Positions 39,241-50,561 are shown, counted from the first letter of the stretch. The stretch is DNA of 51,308 bases from Sulfurimonas sp. (GCA_021648405.1 JAKISX010000005.1:1-51308); one strand, 5' to 3'. A program made the numbers and translations. Notes: generated by a model not told the origin, from the sequence alone.

Positions 39241-40634
39241 TGAGAGCTATACTAAAAGACGCAATTGGCTTATTTGCTCCACAAGGTTTTTTAGATGGGA
39301 ATAATAGTGCATTTTTTTTGAATGATGAAGATATTAAAATTGCTACAGACTTAAATGCTGATATGATTTTAGTCTCTTTAAAAAAAGTGATTTTTTTCAA
39401 TAAAAATGGTTTAGACGTATTTGTAAAATTATTTTTAGAGGTAAAAAAAAAGAAAAATATAACAGTTGGTTTTTGTGATTATGATAACAAAAAATTTACT
39501 ACAATTTTAAAATTTTATTCAGATGAGATGAATTTTTCCCTTTTTAAATCATATAGTATAGCTTCACTTTTTTCAAGTAGTTTCAAAAATAAAAATAAAA
39601 ATGTTTTATTATATAGTGATGATAAATCTCAAAAAACTGCTATGGCTATTGAGCTTCATGATTTTGGACATAATCCAATAGTATGCCAAACACTTGAAGA
39701 GTTTAAAGAAAAAAGCTTAAATAATGGTGCGTATGATGATATTATTAACGATACATTTATAGGACAGGTGGGACAAAAAATAGCTACGCGTGTATCTGGA
39801 AACGCAGTTATTTATTCTGTATCATTATTTTTAGATACTGAGATAAGTAATGCATTTAATATTGTTTATCATAACAACTCTTTAAATGTAGGATTTAGAC
39901 TATTTATATTTGATGCTTGTAAAGTTATAAGTATGAATATTCATGCCCTTAACTTTTTCTCAAAACTCTCTTCAAGTGCTGCTGAATACAGTGCTACAAT
40001 TTGTTTCACTGGCTTGGATTTTACTAAAATTCCTGTGTCATTTAAAGAAACGATGGAAGATTCAGGAATATTATTTTATGAAAAGATGGATGATATTTTA
40101 TTAAATAAAGAGTTATTAAAAGAATTAGGTGCAAGCTGTGCTGCAAATATTAAAAGTAAGCGCGTGCTTAATAAAGATATTGTGAGTAAATTACCAAGTT
40201 TTGTAGAAGCTACGGTAGCTACTATAGAGATGATGACAAACTCTAAAGCAAAAAAAGAAGCAATACAAATCAATAAGATAGAGATAAGAGAAAAAGATAA
40301 CAAAATTGCAAGTTCAATAGGCTTTTACGGAGATGTAGATGGTATGATAATACTAGTATTTCCAACAAAAATTGCAAAAAAAGCTTGTGAGCTTTTAATT
40401 GGTGAAAGCACCGATGATGCTGAATTGATTTTAGATACATTAGCTGAACTTGTAAACATAGTTGGTGGTAAAATTAAATCTTTACTTGGAGACCATGGAT
40501 CGAGAGTAAACATTACTCTACCAAGGACATATAACAATATAGATGACTTACTAGAGGTTATTGAAGATAAAAAAGGTGTGCAAGTAGATTTAATTTTTGA
40601 TGATGATAAATTTTTATTTTTCTTAACTAAATAA
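39240..40634 (+). CDS. Multidomain CheX-like protein (STAS-like/pseudo-receiver N-terminal regions plus CheC/CheX-like C-terminal phosphatase domain)
   Basis: C-terminal DTLAELVNIVGG matches [DS]xxxExxNxxxG; preceded by ASSIGFYGDVDGMIILVFP typical of CheX. Confidence 0.7.
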   Translation: MRAILKDAIGLFAPQGFLDGNNSAFFLNDEDIKIATDLNADMILVSLKKVIFFNKNGLDVFVKLFLEVKKKKNITVGFCDYDNKKFTTILKFYSDEMNFSLFKSYSIASLFSSSFKNKNKNVLLYSDDKSQKTAMAIELHDFGHNPIVCQTLEEFKEKSLNNGAYDDIINDTFIGQVGQKIATRVSGNAVIYSVSLFLDTEISNAFNIVYHNNSLNVGFRLFIFDACKVISMNIHALNFFSKLSSSAAEYSATICFTGLDFTKIPVSFKETMEDSGILFYEKMDDILLNKELLKELGASCAANIKSKRVLNKDIVSKLPSFVEATVATIEMMTNSKAKKEAIQINKIEIREKDNKIASSIGFYGDVDGMIILVFPTKIAKKACELLIGESTDDAELILDTLAELVNIVGGKIKSLLGDHGSRVNITLPRTYNNIDDLLEVIEDKKGVQVDLIFDDDKFLFFLTK

Positions 40635-40719
40635 TAAGTTGGATATAATTGCATATTAATTGAACTCTCTTGAGGTGCAAGTTTAAGATGACGAAAATAC
40701 CGTTGATAAAGGAAAATAT

Positions 40720-41361
40720 ATGTTAGTAGCTCCAAGTATTTTAAGTGCTGATTTTGGCAACCTTCAAAGAGATGTAGAAGATATTTGTAAATCTGGTTGT
40801 GATTTAGTACATGTAGATGTAATGGATGGACATTTTGTTCCAAACCTAACAATAGGACCAGTTGTTGTAACAGCTATTGCTAAAGTTGCTACAAAACCTT
40901 TAGACATACATTTAATGGTTAAAAATAATACTTTTTTTGTTGAACTTTTTGCACCTTTAAAACCAGAATATATATCTTTTCATATTGAAGAAGAAAAGCA
41001 TCCACATCGTTTAATCCAAAAGATTCGTTCATTAGGTATAAAACCTGCAATTGTTTTAAATCCTCATACTCCACCAGAATCTGTAGAGTTTTTACTTAAA
41101 GATTTAGATATGGTTTTGCTTATGAGTGTAAACCCAGGATTTGGCGGTCAAAGCTTTATAGATAGTGTTATTGATAAAGCTGCAAGATTAAATAAGATGA
41201 GAAACAAATTAAATCCAAGTTGCCTCATTGAGGTTGATGGTGGTGTTAATAATAAAAATATTCAAAGCCTTAAAGATGTAGGTGTTGATATTGTTGTCGC
41301 TGGAAGTTATGTATTTAAACACGCTTCAAAAGAAGTAGCTATCAAAAGTTTACAAATTTAA
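40720..41361 (+). CDS. rpe: Ribulose-phosphate 3-epimerase
   Basis: VAPSILSADFGNL, LVHVDVMDGHFVPNLTIGP, LLMSVNPGFGGQSFI and IEVDGGV. Confidence 0.97.
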   Translation: MLVAPSILSADFGNLQRDVEDICKSGCDLVHVDVMDGHFVPNLTIGPVVVTAIAKVATKPLDIHLMVKNNTFFVELFAPLKPEYISFHIEEEKHPHRLIQKIRSLGIKPAIVLNPHTPPESVEFLLKDLDMVLLMSVNPGFGGQSFIDSVIDKAARLNKMRNKLNPSCLIEVDGGVNNKNIQSLKDVGVDIVVAGSYVFKHASKEVAIKSLQI

Positions 41362-41945
41362 TGCGTTGTAAAATTTGCGGTATAACTTCTTATGAAGATG
41401 CGATGGTAGCTATCAAAGCTGGAGCTGATGCTCTTGGTTTTGTATTTTACGAAAAATCTCCTAGATATATCTCCCCGTCTAATGCCAAAAAAATCATAAA
41501 AAAACTTCCACCTTTTGTGGAAAAAGTTGGTCTTTTTGTCAATATGGATGCACAAATTATAAACTCATATATTCAAGAGTCAGGTTGTACACTTGCACAA
41601 ATTCATTTTGAAGCATCAGATGAACTATATGAACAACTTTTTGTCCCTTATATAAGGGTTATTAGAGCTAAACAAAAGAAAGATATTTTAAAATATTGTG
41701 ATAAATATAGACTTATAGATGCGCATTGTGAAGCTTATGGTGGAGTTGGAAAAAGATTAAATATTGAGTGGTTTGATGATGTTGATTGCTCAAAAATTAT
41801 TCTGGCTGGTGGATTAGATGCAATAAATGTATCATCACTAAAACAATATGGTTTTTATGGTGTAGATGTAAGTAGTGGCGTAGAAATTTCTCATGGAAAA
41901 AAAGATCCAATCAAAGTTAAAGAGTTTATAAATAATGCTAAATAA
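41361..41945 (+). CDS. trpF: Phosphoribosylanthranilate isomerase
   Basis: RCKICGITSYEDAMVAIKAGADALGFVFYEKSPRYIS and GVDVSSGVE. Confidence 0.95.
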   Translation: MRCKICGITSYEDAMVAIKAGADALGFVFYEKSPRYISPSNAKKIIKKLPPFVEKVGLFVNMDAQIINSYIQESGCTLAQIHFEASDELYEQLFVPYIRVIRAKQKKDILKYCDKYRLIDAHCEAYGGVGKRLNIEWFDDVDCSKIILAGGLDAINVSSLKQYGFYGVDVSSGVEISHGKKDPIKVKEFINNAK

Positions 41946-42744
41946 TGAATTTATTCTTGATACAAAAAGTATTTATAAACTTTCTTCAAAAGGTTTAGCA
42001 AGAGAACACCTTGTTGCTCAACTTGATAATGATTTAAATTTATCTCTTGAACTTTGGCGTGCTCAAGGTTTAGATATAAAAAAGCATAGGGGTGCTTACT
42101 TTTTTTCAACAAAATTTCTTCAAATAAGTGATGCAGAGTTTTGCATTGTAGATATAGAGACTAATGGTTCCAAAATAGATAAACATCAAATAATAGAGAT
42201 AGCTGCCATTAAAATAAAAAATGGTAAAACTATAGATAAATTCGAATCTTTAGTATATACCCGTGAAATAAATTCATATATAACTGAAATAACAGGTATA
42301 AGTGTAGAGGATACAAAAGATGCTCCAACTCTAAAAAAAGTTTTATATGAATTTAAAGAGTTTTTAGGTGATTCGATTTTTGTAGCTCATGATGTAAAAT
42401 TTGATTATAAATTTATTTCACAAAGTTTTATTAAAGTTGGATTATTTCCCCTATTAAACAGGTCCTTATGTTCACTATCACTTGCTGAGAAGACACTAAA
42501 ATCATTTAGATATGGGTTGTCTTATCTTAGTGAATATTTTGATTTAAATCCAAATGCTTCCCACCACAGAGCAATGAGTGATGTAGTTACAACATTAGCG
42601 CTATTTAATTTAAGTATAAAAAATATAGATAATGGTATAAAAACTGTGGAAGATTTGATAAAATTTTCTAAAGAAGCAAAAAAGTTAAAGAGACCAAAGC
42701 TAGATCCTCTCTATATAGAAAAGAATAATTCTAAAGAAATGTAG
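41935..42744 (+). CDS. DnaQ-like 3'-5' exonuclease (DNA polymerase III epsilon family)
   Basis: FCIVDIETNGSKIDKHQIIEIAAIKI, FVAHDVKFDYKFI and HHRAMSDVVTT (ExoI-III motifs). Confidence 0.92.
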   Translation: MLNNEFILDTKSIYKLSSKGLAREHLVAQLDNDLNLSLELWRAQGLDIKKHRGAYFFSTKFLQISDAEFCIVDIETNGSKIDKHQIIEIAAIKIKNGKTIDKFESLVYTREINSYITEITGISVEDTKDAPTLKKVLYEFKEFLGDSIFVAHDVKFDYKFISQSFIKVGLFPLLNRSLCSLSLAEKTLKSFRYGLSYLSEYFDLNPNASHHRAMSDVVTTLALFNLSIKNIDNGIKTVEDLIKFSKEAKKLKRPKLDPLYIEKNNSKEM

Positions 42745-42768
42745 TTTCAAGGTGAGTATCTTGATTTT

Positions 42769-43704
42769 TTACTCTGAAAAGGCACCCATACTTGTTAATC
42801 TTTTATAGCGAGCTTCCATCCTTTGCTCTTCACTCATAGCGCGAAGTTTAGCGAGCTCATCTAAAAAATAATCTCCAATTGCTTTTGCAGCATTATCACG
42901 ATCTCTATGCGCTCCAATTAATGGCTCATCAATAATATCATCGATTAAATCAAGTTCTTTTAAATCACTACTTGTAATTTTCATAGCTTTAGTTGCATCT
43001 TCGGCTTTTTTAGGATCATTCCATAAAATTGCTGAACAACCCTCAGGAGAGATAACACTAAATACAGAATAACGCATCATAGCAAATTTATCAGCTACAC
43101 CGATAGCTAAAGCACCACCAGAACCACCCTCTCCTATAACAATAGAGACAGTTTGTGTATTTAATTCTGCTAACTCTATTAAGTTTCTAGCGATTGCTTC
43201 ACTTTGGTTACGCTCTTCAGCTCCAATTCCTGGATATGCACCTGGTGTATCTATAAGCATCAATACTGGTATTTTAAATTTTTCAGCTAACTTTGCAGCA
43301 CGAAGTGCTTTTCTATATCCCTCTGGATGTGGCATTCCAAAATTTCTTTTAATTTTATTTTTTGTACCGCGACCCTTTTGCTCACCAATAACCATAACTT
43401 TCTCACCACCAATATAACCAAGGTAACAAAGAATTGCAGGATCATCACGAAAATGACGATCACCATGAATTTCATACTTATTTCTCATAAGTAAATTAAT
43501 ATAATCAAGTGCATAAGGTCTATCTAAATGCCGTGCAAGCTGAAGTTTTTGAAAATCTGATAAGTTATTATAAATCTTTTCAACTAGCTTATCAAGGCCT
43601 ATTTTTAATTCTTCAACTTTATTGTCATCGTGACGAACACGCGCAGAGATTATATCTTCTTGAAAAGCTTTTATTTTTGTTTCAAAATCTAAATATGTAG
43701 CCAT
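42769..43704 (-). CDS. accA: Acetyl-CoA carboxylase carboxyltransferase subunit alpha
   Basis: [51 protein letters not shown] and [13 protein letters not shown]. Confidence 0.97.
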   Translation of the reverse strand: MATYLDFETKIKAFQEDIISARVRHDDNKVEELKIGLDKLVEKIYNNLSDFQKLQLARHLDRPYALDYINLLMRNKYEIHGDRHFRDDPAILCYLGYIGGEKVMVIGEQKGRGTKNKIKRNFGMPHPEGYRKALRAAKLAEKFKIPVLMLIDTPGAYPGIGAEERNQSEAIARNLIELAELNTQTVSIVIGEGGSGGALAIGVADKFAMMRYSVFSVISPEGCSAILWNDPKKAEDATKAMKITSSDLKELDLIDDIIDEPLIGAHRDRDNAAKAIGDYFLDELAKLRAMSEEQRMEARYKRLTSMGAFSE

Positions 43705-43717
43705 GTTAACCCCTTAA

Positions 43718-44935
43718 TTAGATTTTCTTAAAAATAAGAACACCATTAGTTCCACCAAAGCCAAAAGAGTTACTCATAACTATATTTAATTTGGCAGCTC
43801 TTGAGCCTGATGTTACATAGTCTAAATCACAATTTTCATCTGGTGTTTCATTGTTGATGGTTGGGGGTAAAATACTATCACGCATAGCAAGAAGACATGT
43901 AACCGCTTCAATACCACCAGCAGCACCTAGACAATGACCTATTTGACCTTTAATTGAACTCATCGGAGGACAATTTTCTTTACCTCCAAGCAGCTCTTTT
44001 ACAGCTGCTGTTTCATTTTTATCATTGATTGGAGTTGAAGTCCCATGTGCATTTACATAATCAAGCTTTGGCTCACCTGCCATTTTATAAGCAGCTTTCA
44101 TAGCGCGAGCTGGTCCATCAAGAGAGGGTGTTGTAATATGATTAGCATCACCACTTTCACCAAAACCTATAATCTCGCCATAGATGTTAGCTCCACGGGC
44201 AACTGCATCTTCATAAGTTTCTAATACAAGTGCAGCAGCACCCTCACCCATAACAAAACCGTCACGATTAGCGTCAAATGGACGAGAAGCCTTTTTTGGG
44301 TTTTCGTTGTTAGTAGATAATGCTTTCATTGCAGCAAATCCACCAACACCAACACCAGTAATAGCACATTCTGCAGATACAACTAACATTTTGTCAGCTC
44401 CGCCACAAATAATTGTTTTCATTGCTTCACTTATTGCATGAGTTCCTGCCGCGCAAGCTGTTACAGATGAAAGGTTAGGTCCTTTGGTACCATGTTCAAT
44501 AGAAACAAATCCACCAAGCATATTAACTAATGCACCAGGGATAAAAAAAGGTGAAATTCTTCTTGGTCCACGATTTTCTAATATAATAGAGTTTTTCTCA
44601 ATTGAAGGAAGTCCACCAATTCCTGAACCAGCACTTATTCCAAAGCGTTCCATATCTGTATCTTGGGCAAGATTTGCATCAGCCATCGCTTCTTGTGCTG
44701 CTTTTAAACCCAAGTGTATAAATCTATCAGCTTTTTTAACCTCTTTTGGAGCCATAACAGTTACTGGATCAAAATCTTTTACTTGACCTGCAATTTTAAC
44801 ACTATAATTTTCAGGGTCAAATAAAGTGATTGTTTCTATTCCACATACACCATCACAAATAGCTTTAAATGAACTCTCTTTATCATTTCCAACAGCGTTA
44901 ATCATTCCTAAACCAGTTACCACAACTCTTTTCAT
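43718..44935 (-). CDS. fabF: Beta-ketoacyl-ACP synthase II
   Basis: MKRVVVTGLGMINAVGN, SVTACAAGTHAI, VNAHGTSTPINDKNE and GHCLGAAGGIEAV; likely start at 44935 rather than 44947. Confidence 0.96.
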   Translation of the reverse strand: MKRVVVTGLGMINAVGNDKESSFKAICDGVCGIETITLFDPENYSVKIAGQVKDFDPVTVMAPKEVKKADRFIHLGLKAAQEAMADANLAQDTDMERFGISAGSGIGGLPSIEKNSIILENRGPRRISPFFIPGALVNMLGGFVSIEHGTKGPNLSSVTACAAGTHAISEAMKTIICGGADKMLVVSAECAITGVGVGGFAAMKALSTNNENPKKASRPFDANRDGFVMGEGAAALVLETYEDAVARGANIYGEIIGFGESGDANHITTPSLDGPARAMKAAYKMAGEPKLDYVNAHGTSTPINDKNETAAVKELLGGKENCPPMSSIKGQIGHCLGAAGGIEAVTCLLAMRDSILPPTINNETPDENCDLDYVTSGSRAAKLNIVMSNSFGFGGTNGVLIFKKI

Positions 44936-45028
44936 CGATATCTCCATAAAAATAAATACTTTTAAAAACTAATTTTAATTAATTTTTAAAAGTATTTTTA
45001 GATATACTATATGCCTTATGGCACATAG

Positions 45029-45256
45029 TTATTTACTTTCAATATAAGTAATTACATCTTTAACAGTTTGAATTTTTTCAGCTTCATCATCTGGAATTTC
45101 AATATCGAATTTTTCTTCTAAAGCCATTACAAGTTCAACAACATCAAGACTATCCGCACCTAAATCTTCAACAAATTTTGCATCCTCTTTAACTTCATCT
45201 GTGCTAACGCTTAACTGTTCTACTACTACTTCTGTGATGTCTTCTAAAAGTGCCAT
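45029..45256 (-). CDS. acpP: Acyl carrier protein
   Basis: [31 protein letters not shown] with the phosphopantetheine DSL motif. Confidence 0.98.
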   Translation of the reverse strand: MALLEDITEVVVEQLSVSTDEVKEDAKFVEDLGADSLDVVELVMALEEKFDIEIPDDEAEKIQTVKDVITYIESK

Positions 45257-45330
45257 TATAGCTCCTATATTTTATTTAATTTTGTGAATTATACCATGTT
45301 TTTCTTAAATTTTTGATAATGAAATATAAT

Positions 45331-46077
45331 TTAAGCCATATTCATACCGCCATTTACTTTCAAAGTTTCCCCTGTAATATAACTAGAATAATCACTTAAC
45401 AAAAAAGCTGTAGCTTCAGCAACTTCTCTTGCTTGACCCATACGATTCATTGGTATTTTTGCGTTAATTGAATCTTTGATTTCTTCACTAAGCACCTCAG
45501 TCATCTCTGTAGAGATAAAACCTGGTGTTAAAGAATTATAACGAATTGAACTTGTTGCTGCTTCTAATGCAAAACTTTTTGTCATTGCAATAACTCCACC
45601 TTTAGATGCAGCATAATTTGTTTGTCCCGCATTACCAGTTTCACCTATAATAGAAGAGATATTTACAACTGAGCCAAATTTATTTTTTCGCATAATTTTC
45701 ATAGCTTCACGACAGCCTATAAAACAAGATGTAAGGTTTGCATTTATTACGCTCATAAAATCATCTGTTTTCATACGAAGAGCCAACTTGTCATTTGTAA
45801 TTCCAGCATTATTCACTAAATAAGAAAGCCCACCATCACTCTCTTTTATAAGTTTAAGTGCATCAATAAATGCAGCCTCATCACTTACATCAAAACCAAT
45901 AACCGCTGCACTTCCACCAGCTGCTTGTATTTCATCTTTTACAGCGTCAGCCTCTTTTGCACCACTTCTATAGTTAATCCATACTTTAAGACCAAAACCT
46001 CCAAGAGTTTTTGCAATTTGTGCACCAATACCACGACTTGAACCTGTTACTAAAACATTTGTACCGCTAAATTTCAT
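45331..46077 (-). CDS. fabG: 3-oxoacyl-ACP reductase
   Basis: VLVTGSSRGIGAQIA, NNAGIT, YAASKGGVIAMTKS and GFISTEMT. Confidence 0.96.
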   Translation of the reverse strand: MKFSGTNVLVTGSSRGIGAQIAKTLGGFGLKVWINYRSGAKEADAVKDEIQAAGGSAAVIGFDVSDEAAFIDALKLIKESDGGLSYLVNNAGITNDKLALRMKTDDFMSVINANLTSCFIGCREAMKIMRKNKFGSVVNISSIIGETGNAGQTNYAASKGGVIAMTKSFALEAATSSIRYNSLTPGFISTEMTEVLSEEIKDSINAKIPMNRMGQAREVAEATAFLLSDYSSYITGETLKVNGGMNMA

Positions 46078-46120
46078 ATTATTAATTTCTCCATCATTAA
46101 TTTGATTTAAAATCTAAATC

Positions 46121-47596
46121 TTATACTAAACTATTATCCATCTCAGATGGAATATCAATTCCCATTATAGTTAAAACCGTCGGAGCTATATTGTTTAATG
46201 CTCCGATGTTAACTTTATCTACGCCATCAGCCTCAACAAAGCACCAAACTTTACCAACAGTATGGTTTGTTAAAACATCTCCATTTTCATTACGCATCTC
46301 TTCACAATTACCATGATCTGAAGTGATAACTACTGCATAATCTGTCTCTTTTGCTTTTTTCAAAATTTTACCAAGTTGAGTGTCAACCGTTTGTACAGCA
46401 ATTTTTGCAGCTTCAAAATCTCCAGTATGCCCTACCATATCTCCATTTGCAAAATTAACAACAACAAAGTCATATTCATCATCCATCGCATTAAGCACAG
46501 CTTCACCCACTTTTAACGCACTCATTTGTGGTTTCAAATCGTATGTTTTTACATCTGGAGATGGTATTAAAACTCTTGTTTCATTTGTATATGGCTCATC
46601 AATACCGCCATTTAAAAAAAAAGTAACATGAGCATATTTCTCTGTTTCAGCAGTGTGAAATTGTCTAAGCCCTTTTGCTGATACTACCTCAGCCAAAGTG
46701 TTTTTTGGCACATCTTTTTTAAATAAAACTGGATAATTAAAACTTTTATCATACTCTGTCATAGTTGCTATATTTACATTTAACGGCTTTTTTTCAAATC
46801 CACTAAAGCTACTATCACCAAGAGCAGTTACAAGCTCTCTCATTCTATCACTTCTAAAATTAATAGTTAAAATACTATCACCATCTTCAATACCATTATA
46901 ATTTTCAAATGCTACTGGTTCAACAAATTCATCTGTCTCACCCATAGCATAAGAATGCCCAATATAACCAGCTGGCAAATAATCACTTTTAGGTATAGCA
47001 TTTACTATAGCATCATAACCTCTTTTAATTCTTTGGAATCTATTATCTCTATCCATAGAATAAAAACGACCAGATATAGTAGCTATACTTATGTTTTCAT
47101 CAAGTTCTTTTTCAACAATTTTTATATATTTTGTTGCTGATGTTGGAGATACATCTCTACCATCTGTTATAAGGTGTAAAAAAACTTTTTTGCCTGCTTT
47201 TGAAGCAATTTTTGCAAGATAAAGAAAATGATCAATATGTGAATGAACTCCCCCATCACTTAAAAGCCCTATTAGGTGAAGTCTATCTGATTTGTTTAGT
47301 AATATTTTCAATTCTTCATTATCTGCTAAAGTATTTTCCTGAATTGCCAAAGATATTTTAACTAAATCTTGATACAAAATTCGCCCACTCCCAATAGCCA
47401 TATGTCCAACTTCTGAATTACCCATTTGCCCCTCTGGAAGCCCAACACTCAATCCAGATGTATCTATTAATGAATGTGGAGTGTTTGCAAATAATTTGTC
47501 ATAAGTTGGTTTTTTTGCATTGTAAAATGCATTATGTTCAGTTCTTTGACAAAACCCAATACCATCTGTAATAACTAAAACTACTTTTTTTGACAA
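46121..47596 (-). CDS. gpmI: 2,3-bisphosphoglycerate-independent phosphoglycerate mutase
   Basis: VVLVITDGIGF, LPEGQMGNSEVGHMAIGSGR, HLITDGRDVSPTSA, NFANGDMVGHTGD and TSDHGNCEEM. Confidence 0.97.
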   Translation of the reverse strand: MSKKVVLVITDGIGFCQRTEHNAFYNAKKPTYDKLFANTPHSLIDTSGLSVGLPEGQMGNSEVGHMAIGSGRILYQDLVKISLAIQENTLADNEELKILLNKSDRLHLIGLLSDGGVHSHIDHFLYLAKIASKAGKKVFLHLITDGRDVSPTSATKYIKIVEKELDENISIATISGRFYSMDRDNRFQRIKRGYDAIVNAIPKSDYLPAGYIGHSYAMGETDEFVEPVAFENYNGIEDGDSILTINFRSDRMRELVTALGDSSFSGFEKKPLNVNIATMTEYDKSFNYPVLFKKDVPKNTLAEVVSAKGLRQFHTAETEKYAHVTFFLNGGIDEPYTNETRVLIPSPDVKTYDLKPQMSALKVGEAVLNAMDDEYDFVVVNFANGDMVGHTGDFEAAKIAVQTVDTQLGKILKKAKETDYAVVITSDHGNCEEMRNENGDVLTNHTVGKVWCFVEADGVDKVNIGALNNIAPTVLTIMGIDIPSEMDNSLV

Positions 47597-47671
47597 TGTT
47601 TTTTTCCTCTGAGCTAAATTTTATGTGATTGTACTATAATATCACTTTTAAAATAACTAAAGGCTTGGGGT

Positions 47672-48730
47672 TTGCTATATTATCTATATGAATTATTAAA
47701 TATAAATATATTAGGATATATAACTATTCGTGCAGGTGTATCATTTTTTTTAGCTCTATTTATAACTCTTTTTTTAATGCCTCGCTTTATAAGATGGGCC
47801 AAAAAAACATCAAGTGTTCAACCAATAAATGAGCATGTTCCAGCACATAAATCAAAAGCCTCAACTCCAACTATGGGTGGGATAGTTTTTATATTTGCAA
47901 CTATTTTAGCTTCACTTTTTACAATTGATTTTACAAATCTTTATGCTATTGGTTCAATTTTAACATTAGTATTATTTGCTTTGATTGGTTTTCAAGATGA
48001 TTATGCAAAAATCAAAAAAAATGAAAACTTAGCAGGGCTTAAGGCCAGGACTAAACTACTTTTGCAAATTATAGCTGGTTTATCCATAGCTTCATTTTTA
48101 TGTATATTTGCAGATTTTAACACTCAACTTTATGTACCTTTTGTAAAAACAGCACTATTAGATATGGGTAATTTTTCAATAATATTTTGGGTCCTTGTAA
48201 TAATAGCTACTTCAAACGCTGTAAATTTAACTGATGGGCTAGATGGTTTAGCTACCGTACCATCGATTGTAGCACTTACATCTTTTAGTATAATTATCTA
48301 TATTACAGGTAATGCTACTATCAGTTCTTATCTTCTTATGCCAAATTTTCCTGTTGGGGAAGTTGCTATAGTATCTTCGGCTCTGATGGGTGCACTAGCT
48401 GGTTTTTTATGGTTTAACTGTCATCCTGCTGAAATTTTCATGGGTGATAGTGGTTCACTAACTATTGGAGCTTTTTTAGGATATTTGGCAATTATCTCTA
48501 AAAGTGAAGTCTTACTTTTACTTATTGGCTCTATATTTGTAATTGAAACTCTATCGGTTATCCTTCAAATTGGCTCTTTTAAATTACGCAAAAAAAGAGT
48601 TTTTTTAATGGCACCTATCCATCACCATTTTGAGATGAAAAATTGGGCTGAAAATAAAATAATTGTTCGATTTTGGATTATTGCGATACTATCAAATCTA
48701 GTCGCACTTATCTCTTTAAAGATACGCTAA
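47672..48730 (+). CDS. mraY: Phospho-N-acetylmuramoyl-pentapeptide-transferase (TTG start as given)
   Basis: [47 protein letters not shown] and [12 protein letters not shown]. Confidence 0.97.
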   Translation: MLYYLYELLNINILGYITIRAGVSFFLALFITLFLMPRFIRWAKKTSSVQPINEHVPAHKSKASTPTMGGIVFIFATILASLFTIDFTNLYAIGSILTLVLFALIGFQDDYAKIKKNENLAGLKARTKLLLQIIAGLSIASFLCIFADFNTQLYVPFVKTALLDMGNFSIIFWVLVIIATSNAVNLTDGLDGLATVPSIVALTSFSIIIYITGNATISSYLLMPNFPVGEVAIVSSALMGALAGFLWFNCHPAEIFMGDSGSLTIGAFLGYLAIISKSEVLLLLIGSIFVIETLSVILQIGSFKLRKKRVFLMAPIHHHFEMKNWAENKIIVRFWIIAILSNLVALISLKIR

Positions 48731-49941
48731 TGCAAAAAAACAAAAAAAGAGTCTCTTTGTTTGGCTATGGTATAACCACTAAAGCTTTAACAAAAAAATT
48801 TCCTTATGCTGTATTTTATGATGATAAATGTACAAAACCATTTAAAGATGAGAATGGGTTTAAAGTTAAACCATCAAATGAATTTAATCCTTTATGCTCA
48901 GATTTAGAGATACCAAGTCCTGGAATTCCACCATCAAATCTTCTTATAAAAAAGGCTGAAAATCTTCAAAGTGAGTATGATATATTTGCAGATACTTCCC
49001 CTTTAAAAATTTGGATTAGTGGAACTAATGGAAAAACAACCACTACACAAATGATGCAACATCTTCTTTGTGAAAATGGGAGTGAAGCTGGTGGAAATAT
49101 TGGCACACCATTAGCAGATTTAAATCCAAATACTAAAATATGGATACTTGAAACTAGCTCTTTTACAATTCACTATACAAATATTGCAAAACCAAATATA
49201 TATGTATTACTCCCTATAAATCCAGACCATTTAAGTTGGCATGGAGATATGGATAAATATGTTAAATCAAAGCTAAAACCTATCCTAGATATGAAAGATG
49301 CCGAGATAGCTATAATCCCCCATGCATATAAAGATATCGATACAAAAGCACATGTTATTACATATGCTAATGAACAAGAATTAGCCTCACGCTTTAATAT
49401 AGATAGTTCTTTAGTAAAGTTTGAGGGTGTATTTTTAATTGACGCTCTCTTAGCTATGGCTGTTGATAAAATATTATTTGACAAAGTAAATTATGAAAAA
49501 ATCAACTCATTTGTACTTGACCCACATAGACAAGAAGAGATTAAAGATTCCAAAAATCGTTTATGGGTTAATGATACTAAAGCTACAAATATTGATGCTA
49601 CTATAGCTGCTGCTAATCGCTATAAAAACTCTAATTTACATCTAATTTTAGGTGGCGATGACAAAGGAGTAGATTTAGAAAATCTTTTTATATTTTTAAA
49701 AAATAAAAAGATAAAAATATATAATATTGGCTCAAACAAAGATAAATTATCAAATCTTGCTAAAAAGTACAAAATAGAGTTTATAAAATGCCTTAATTTA
49801 GCAGATGCGATTAAATATATAGATAAAAATTTACTATCAAACGAAGTAGCCCTGCTCTCTCCAGCAGCTTCAAGCCTTGACGAGTTTAGTTCTTATGTCC
49901 AAAGGGGAGATGAATTTAAAAAGGCAGTGTCAAAATTATAG
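48730..49941 (+). CDS. murD: UDP-N-acetylmuramoylalanine--D-glutamate ligase
   Basis: SGTNGKTTTTQMMQHLL, ILETSSFTIHY, LPINPDHLSWHGDMDKYVKSK, VNDTKATNIDATIAA and LLSPAASSLDEF; ATG at 48730 overlaps the mraY stop (TAATG). Confidence 0.95.
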   Translation: MQKNKKRVSLFGYGITTKALTKKFPYAVFYDDKCTKPFKDENGFKVKPSNEFNPLCSDLEIPSPGIPPSNLLIKKAENLQSEYDIFADTSPLKIWISGTNGKTTTTQMMQHLLCENGSEAGGNIGTPLADLNPNTKIWILETSSFTIHYTNIAKPNIYVLLPINPDHLSWHGDMDKYVKSKLKPILDMKDAEIAIIPHAYKDIDTKAHVITYANEQELASRFNIDSSLVKFEGVFLIDALLAMAVDKILFDKVNYEKINSFVLDPHRQEEIKDSKNRLWVNDTKATNIDATIAAANRYKNSNLHLILGGDDKGVDLENLFIFLKNKKIKIYNIGSNKDKLSNLAKKYKIEFIKCLNLADAIKYIDKNLLSNEVALLSPAASSLDEFSSYVQRGDEFKKAVSKL

Positions 49942-50541
49942 ATGTTTGAATTAACAGAATATATAGGAATTATAGCTTTTAGCATAAGTGGTTTTTTTGT
50001 AGCTATCAGAAACAAACTTGATTTACTAGGTATCTTAGTAGCTACTTTTTTAACAGCTCTTGGTGGTGGCATAATCAGGGATATTTCAGTAGATAAGATT
50101 CCTTTTACTTTTACTTACGATTACCCAGCAGCTATTGTTCTTTGTATTATGTTAGTAATGATTTTATTTAAATTTCATAAACGAAATTCGATTGAGAACA
50201 GATTATTTTTTATAGTGAGTGATTCTATTGGTCTTGTTTCATTTAGTATTGGTGGTGCTATAATCGCCATTGAAGCAAATTTTAATTTTACTGGAGTTAT
50301 TGCTATCTCTTTTATTACTGCTGTGGGTGGAGGAATAATGAGAGATATTATAATAAACGAAGTTCCTTTTATCTTTAAAACTGGATTTTATGGGACAGTT
50401 GCTTTGCTTATGGGATTTGGAATTTACCTATTAAATGCTTTAGGGTTTGAATCTCCTATATTTGTACTTATACTCTTTATTATTGGTGTATTGCTTAGAG
50501 TTTTTGCATATTATAAGAAATGGTCAATTCCATTAAAGTAA
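49942..50541 (+). CDS. TRIC/UPF0126 (YicG-like) membrane protein
   Basis: Two-fold repeated TALGGGIIRDI / TAVGGGIMRDIIINEVPFIF motifs in a six- or seven-TM protein. Confidence 0.9.
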   Translation: MFELTEYIGIIAFSISGFFVAIRNKLDLLGILVATFLTALGGGIIRDISVDKIPFTFTYDYPAAIVLCIMLVMILFKFHKRNSIENRLFFIVSDSIGLVSFSIGGAIIAIEANFNFTGVIAISFITAVGGGIMRDIIINEVPFIFKTGFYGTVALLMGFGIYLLNALGFESPIFVLILFIIGVLLRVFAYYKKWSIPLK

Positions 50542-50561
50542 GTTTATATAAGCTTACTTTT
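50535..50561 (+). terminator. Possible intrinsic terminator overlapping the end of the TRIC-family gene
   Basis: AAAGTAAGTTT-ATAT-AAGCTTACTTT stem (one G-U), followed by only a short T run. Confidence 0.45.

Noticed and set aside
40325-40852. 175-aa minus-strand ORF across the CheX-like gene end and rpe start
   Set aside because: Antisense to two supported genes and spanning their intergenic region; composition resembles reverse-frame translation of coding DNA.
48673-48729. N-terminal extension of murD in the ORF track
   Set aside because: Lies within the mraY 3' end in another frame; the ATG at 48730 overlapping the mraY stop is a better start.
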